Assembly (NCBI GenBank): GCA_026387405.1
Contig: JAPLLV010000011.1
Coordinates: 1-32,760 of the forward strand
Origin: Candidatus Omnitrophota bacterium
GTDB lineage: Bacteria; Omnitrophota; Gorgyraeia; Gygaellales; Profunditerraquicolaceae
Length of the DNA: 32,760 bases
Reading direction: 5' to 3'
This document shows positions 32,254-32,760 of the stretch, piece by piece. How positions within the stretch are numbered: position 1 is the stretch's first letter; each line of letters opens with the position of its first letter. The position numbers were made by a program, and so were the translations under genes. Under the pieces are notes generated by a model. The model had not been told where the DNA came from. It made no database searches and worked only from the letters and a program-made list of their open reading frames with translations.

Positions 32254-32760
32254 ATGCGAGAACAAACCTTGGAAGCGGCTCCTGTATCGGTTTCTGTGGT
32301 AATGCCGTGTTACAACGAAGCCGGGATCATCGAGAAGGTGGTCAAGGATTGCTATGCCCAGATCATCGGCAATATCCGCGATTCAGAATTTGTTATAATC
32401 GATGACTGCAGCAACGATGCTACGCCTGTAATTTTAAAAAGGCTGGAAGGCGAATTTCCCAAGCTCAAGATTCTTAAGACCCCCAAGAACAGCGGCCATG
32501 GCCGGGCATTACGCCTGGGTTATGAGTCGGCTGTCAAGGAATGCGTATTCCAGGTAGACAGCGACGATCAATTTGAATTAAGGGAATTCTGGCAACTGCA
32601 TTCCCGCATAAAGAACTGCGATCTTGTCCTGGGATCCCGCAGGCAAAGGAATGATCCTTTGCACAGGCTTTTGTTGTCAAGGATCATCAGCCTGGCAAAC
32701 TTTAGTATTTTCGGGGTTTTCATCAAAGATGCAAACTGTCCCTTCAGGCTTATAAGGCGC
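32254..32760 (+). CDS. Glycosyltransferase family 2, 3' partial
   Basis: The ATG at 32254 follows the radical SAM stop with no gap, and the frame stays open for 169 codons to the window end. The protein begins with VSVSVVMPCYNEAGIIEKVVKD, then FVIIDDCSNDATPVIL and VFQVDSDDQFE with the metal-binding D102 and D104. The segment LVLGSRRQRNDP and DANCPFRLIRR is typical of Dpm1-like GT2 enzymes that use polyprenyl phosphate as acceptor. The C-terminus, where a GtrA-like or membrane segment often follows, lies outside the window. Confidence 0.9.
   Translation, partial: MREQTLEAAPVSVSVVMPCYNEAGIIEKVVKDCYAQIIGNIRDSEFVIIDDCSNDATPVILKRLEGEFPKLKILKTPKNSGHGRALRLGYESAVKECVFQVDSDDQFELREFWQLHSRIKNCDLVLGSRRQRNDPLHRLLLSRIISLANFSIFGVFIKDANCPFRLIRR

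Overview
The window is a gene-dense bacterial segment in which every supported gene lies on the + strand. Long runs of genes overlap or sit a few bases apart, and no gap without a gene exceeds about 230 bases. The genes point to a Gram-negative-type envelope: a heptose phosphatase, a WaaE-like core glycosyltransferase, dTDP-sugar synthesis, a Wzz-like chain-length protein and many glycosyltransferases. The gene mix, moderate GC, and several families of short palindromic repeats suggest an uncultivated lineage such as Candidatus Omnitrophota. That placement is an inference and was not tested.

Region by region. (1) 1-3537: a DegT/DnrJ aminotransferase (5' end outside the window), a WaaE-like glycosyltransferase, GmhB and a GT28 MGDG-synthase/UgtP-like transferase. 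(2) 3524-6619: housekeeping genes priA and fmt. PriA has lost all the hallmark helicase motifs but keeps its zinc cysteines, and it carries a two-unit palindromic repeat inside its reading frame. (3) 6620-9984: a palindromic repeat, a good promoter, a heptad-repeat leader, two tandem galT genes (the first lacking the catalytic His) and gap. (4) 9985-14102: a promoter, rfbA, an rfbD-like reductase, rfbB and an LhgO-like FAD oxidase. Nearly every gene junction from 8.87 to 14.13 kb carries copies of a 13-bp palindrome (ggggactgtcccc). Three are paired copies flanking a shared core, and one such pair sits in frame inside rfbB. (5) 14146-22871: papain-like protease, Wzz-like protein, NodU/CmcH carbamoyltransferase, polytopic membrane protein, SGNH hydrolase, Dpm1-like transferase with DUF2304 partner, polysaccharide deacetylase and a methyltransferase. 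(6) 22910-32760: an epimerase, HddC-like and HddA-like genes for GDP-heptose, a GT2, two B12-binding radical SAM proteins, a second polytopic membrane protein, a UDP-galactopyranose-mutase-like flavoprotein and a GT2 that runs off the 3' end.

How the genes work together: galT, rfbA/rfbB/rfbD and gmhB/hddA/hddC would make activated sugars (UDP-Gal, dTDP-deoxysugar, GDP-heptose). The glycosyltransferases, the membrane proteins and Wzz would build a surface glycan, and the deacetylase, carbamoyltransferase, SGNH hydrolase and radical SAM enzymes could decorate it. rfbC, gmhA and an obvious Wzx/Wzy pair are not in the window, so the pathway must continue elsewhere. The most unusual observations are the motif-less PriA, the His-less GalT paired with an intact one, and palindromic elements that have become part of coding sequences in priA and rfbB.
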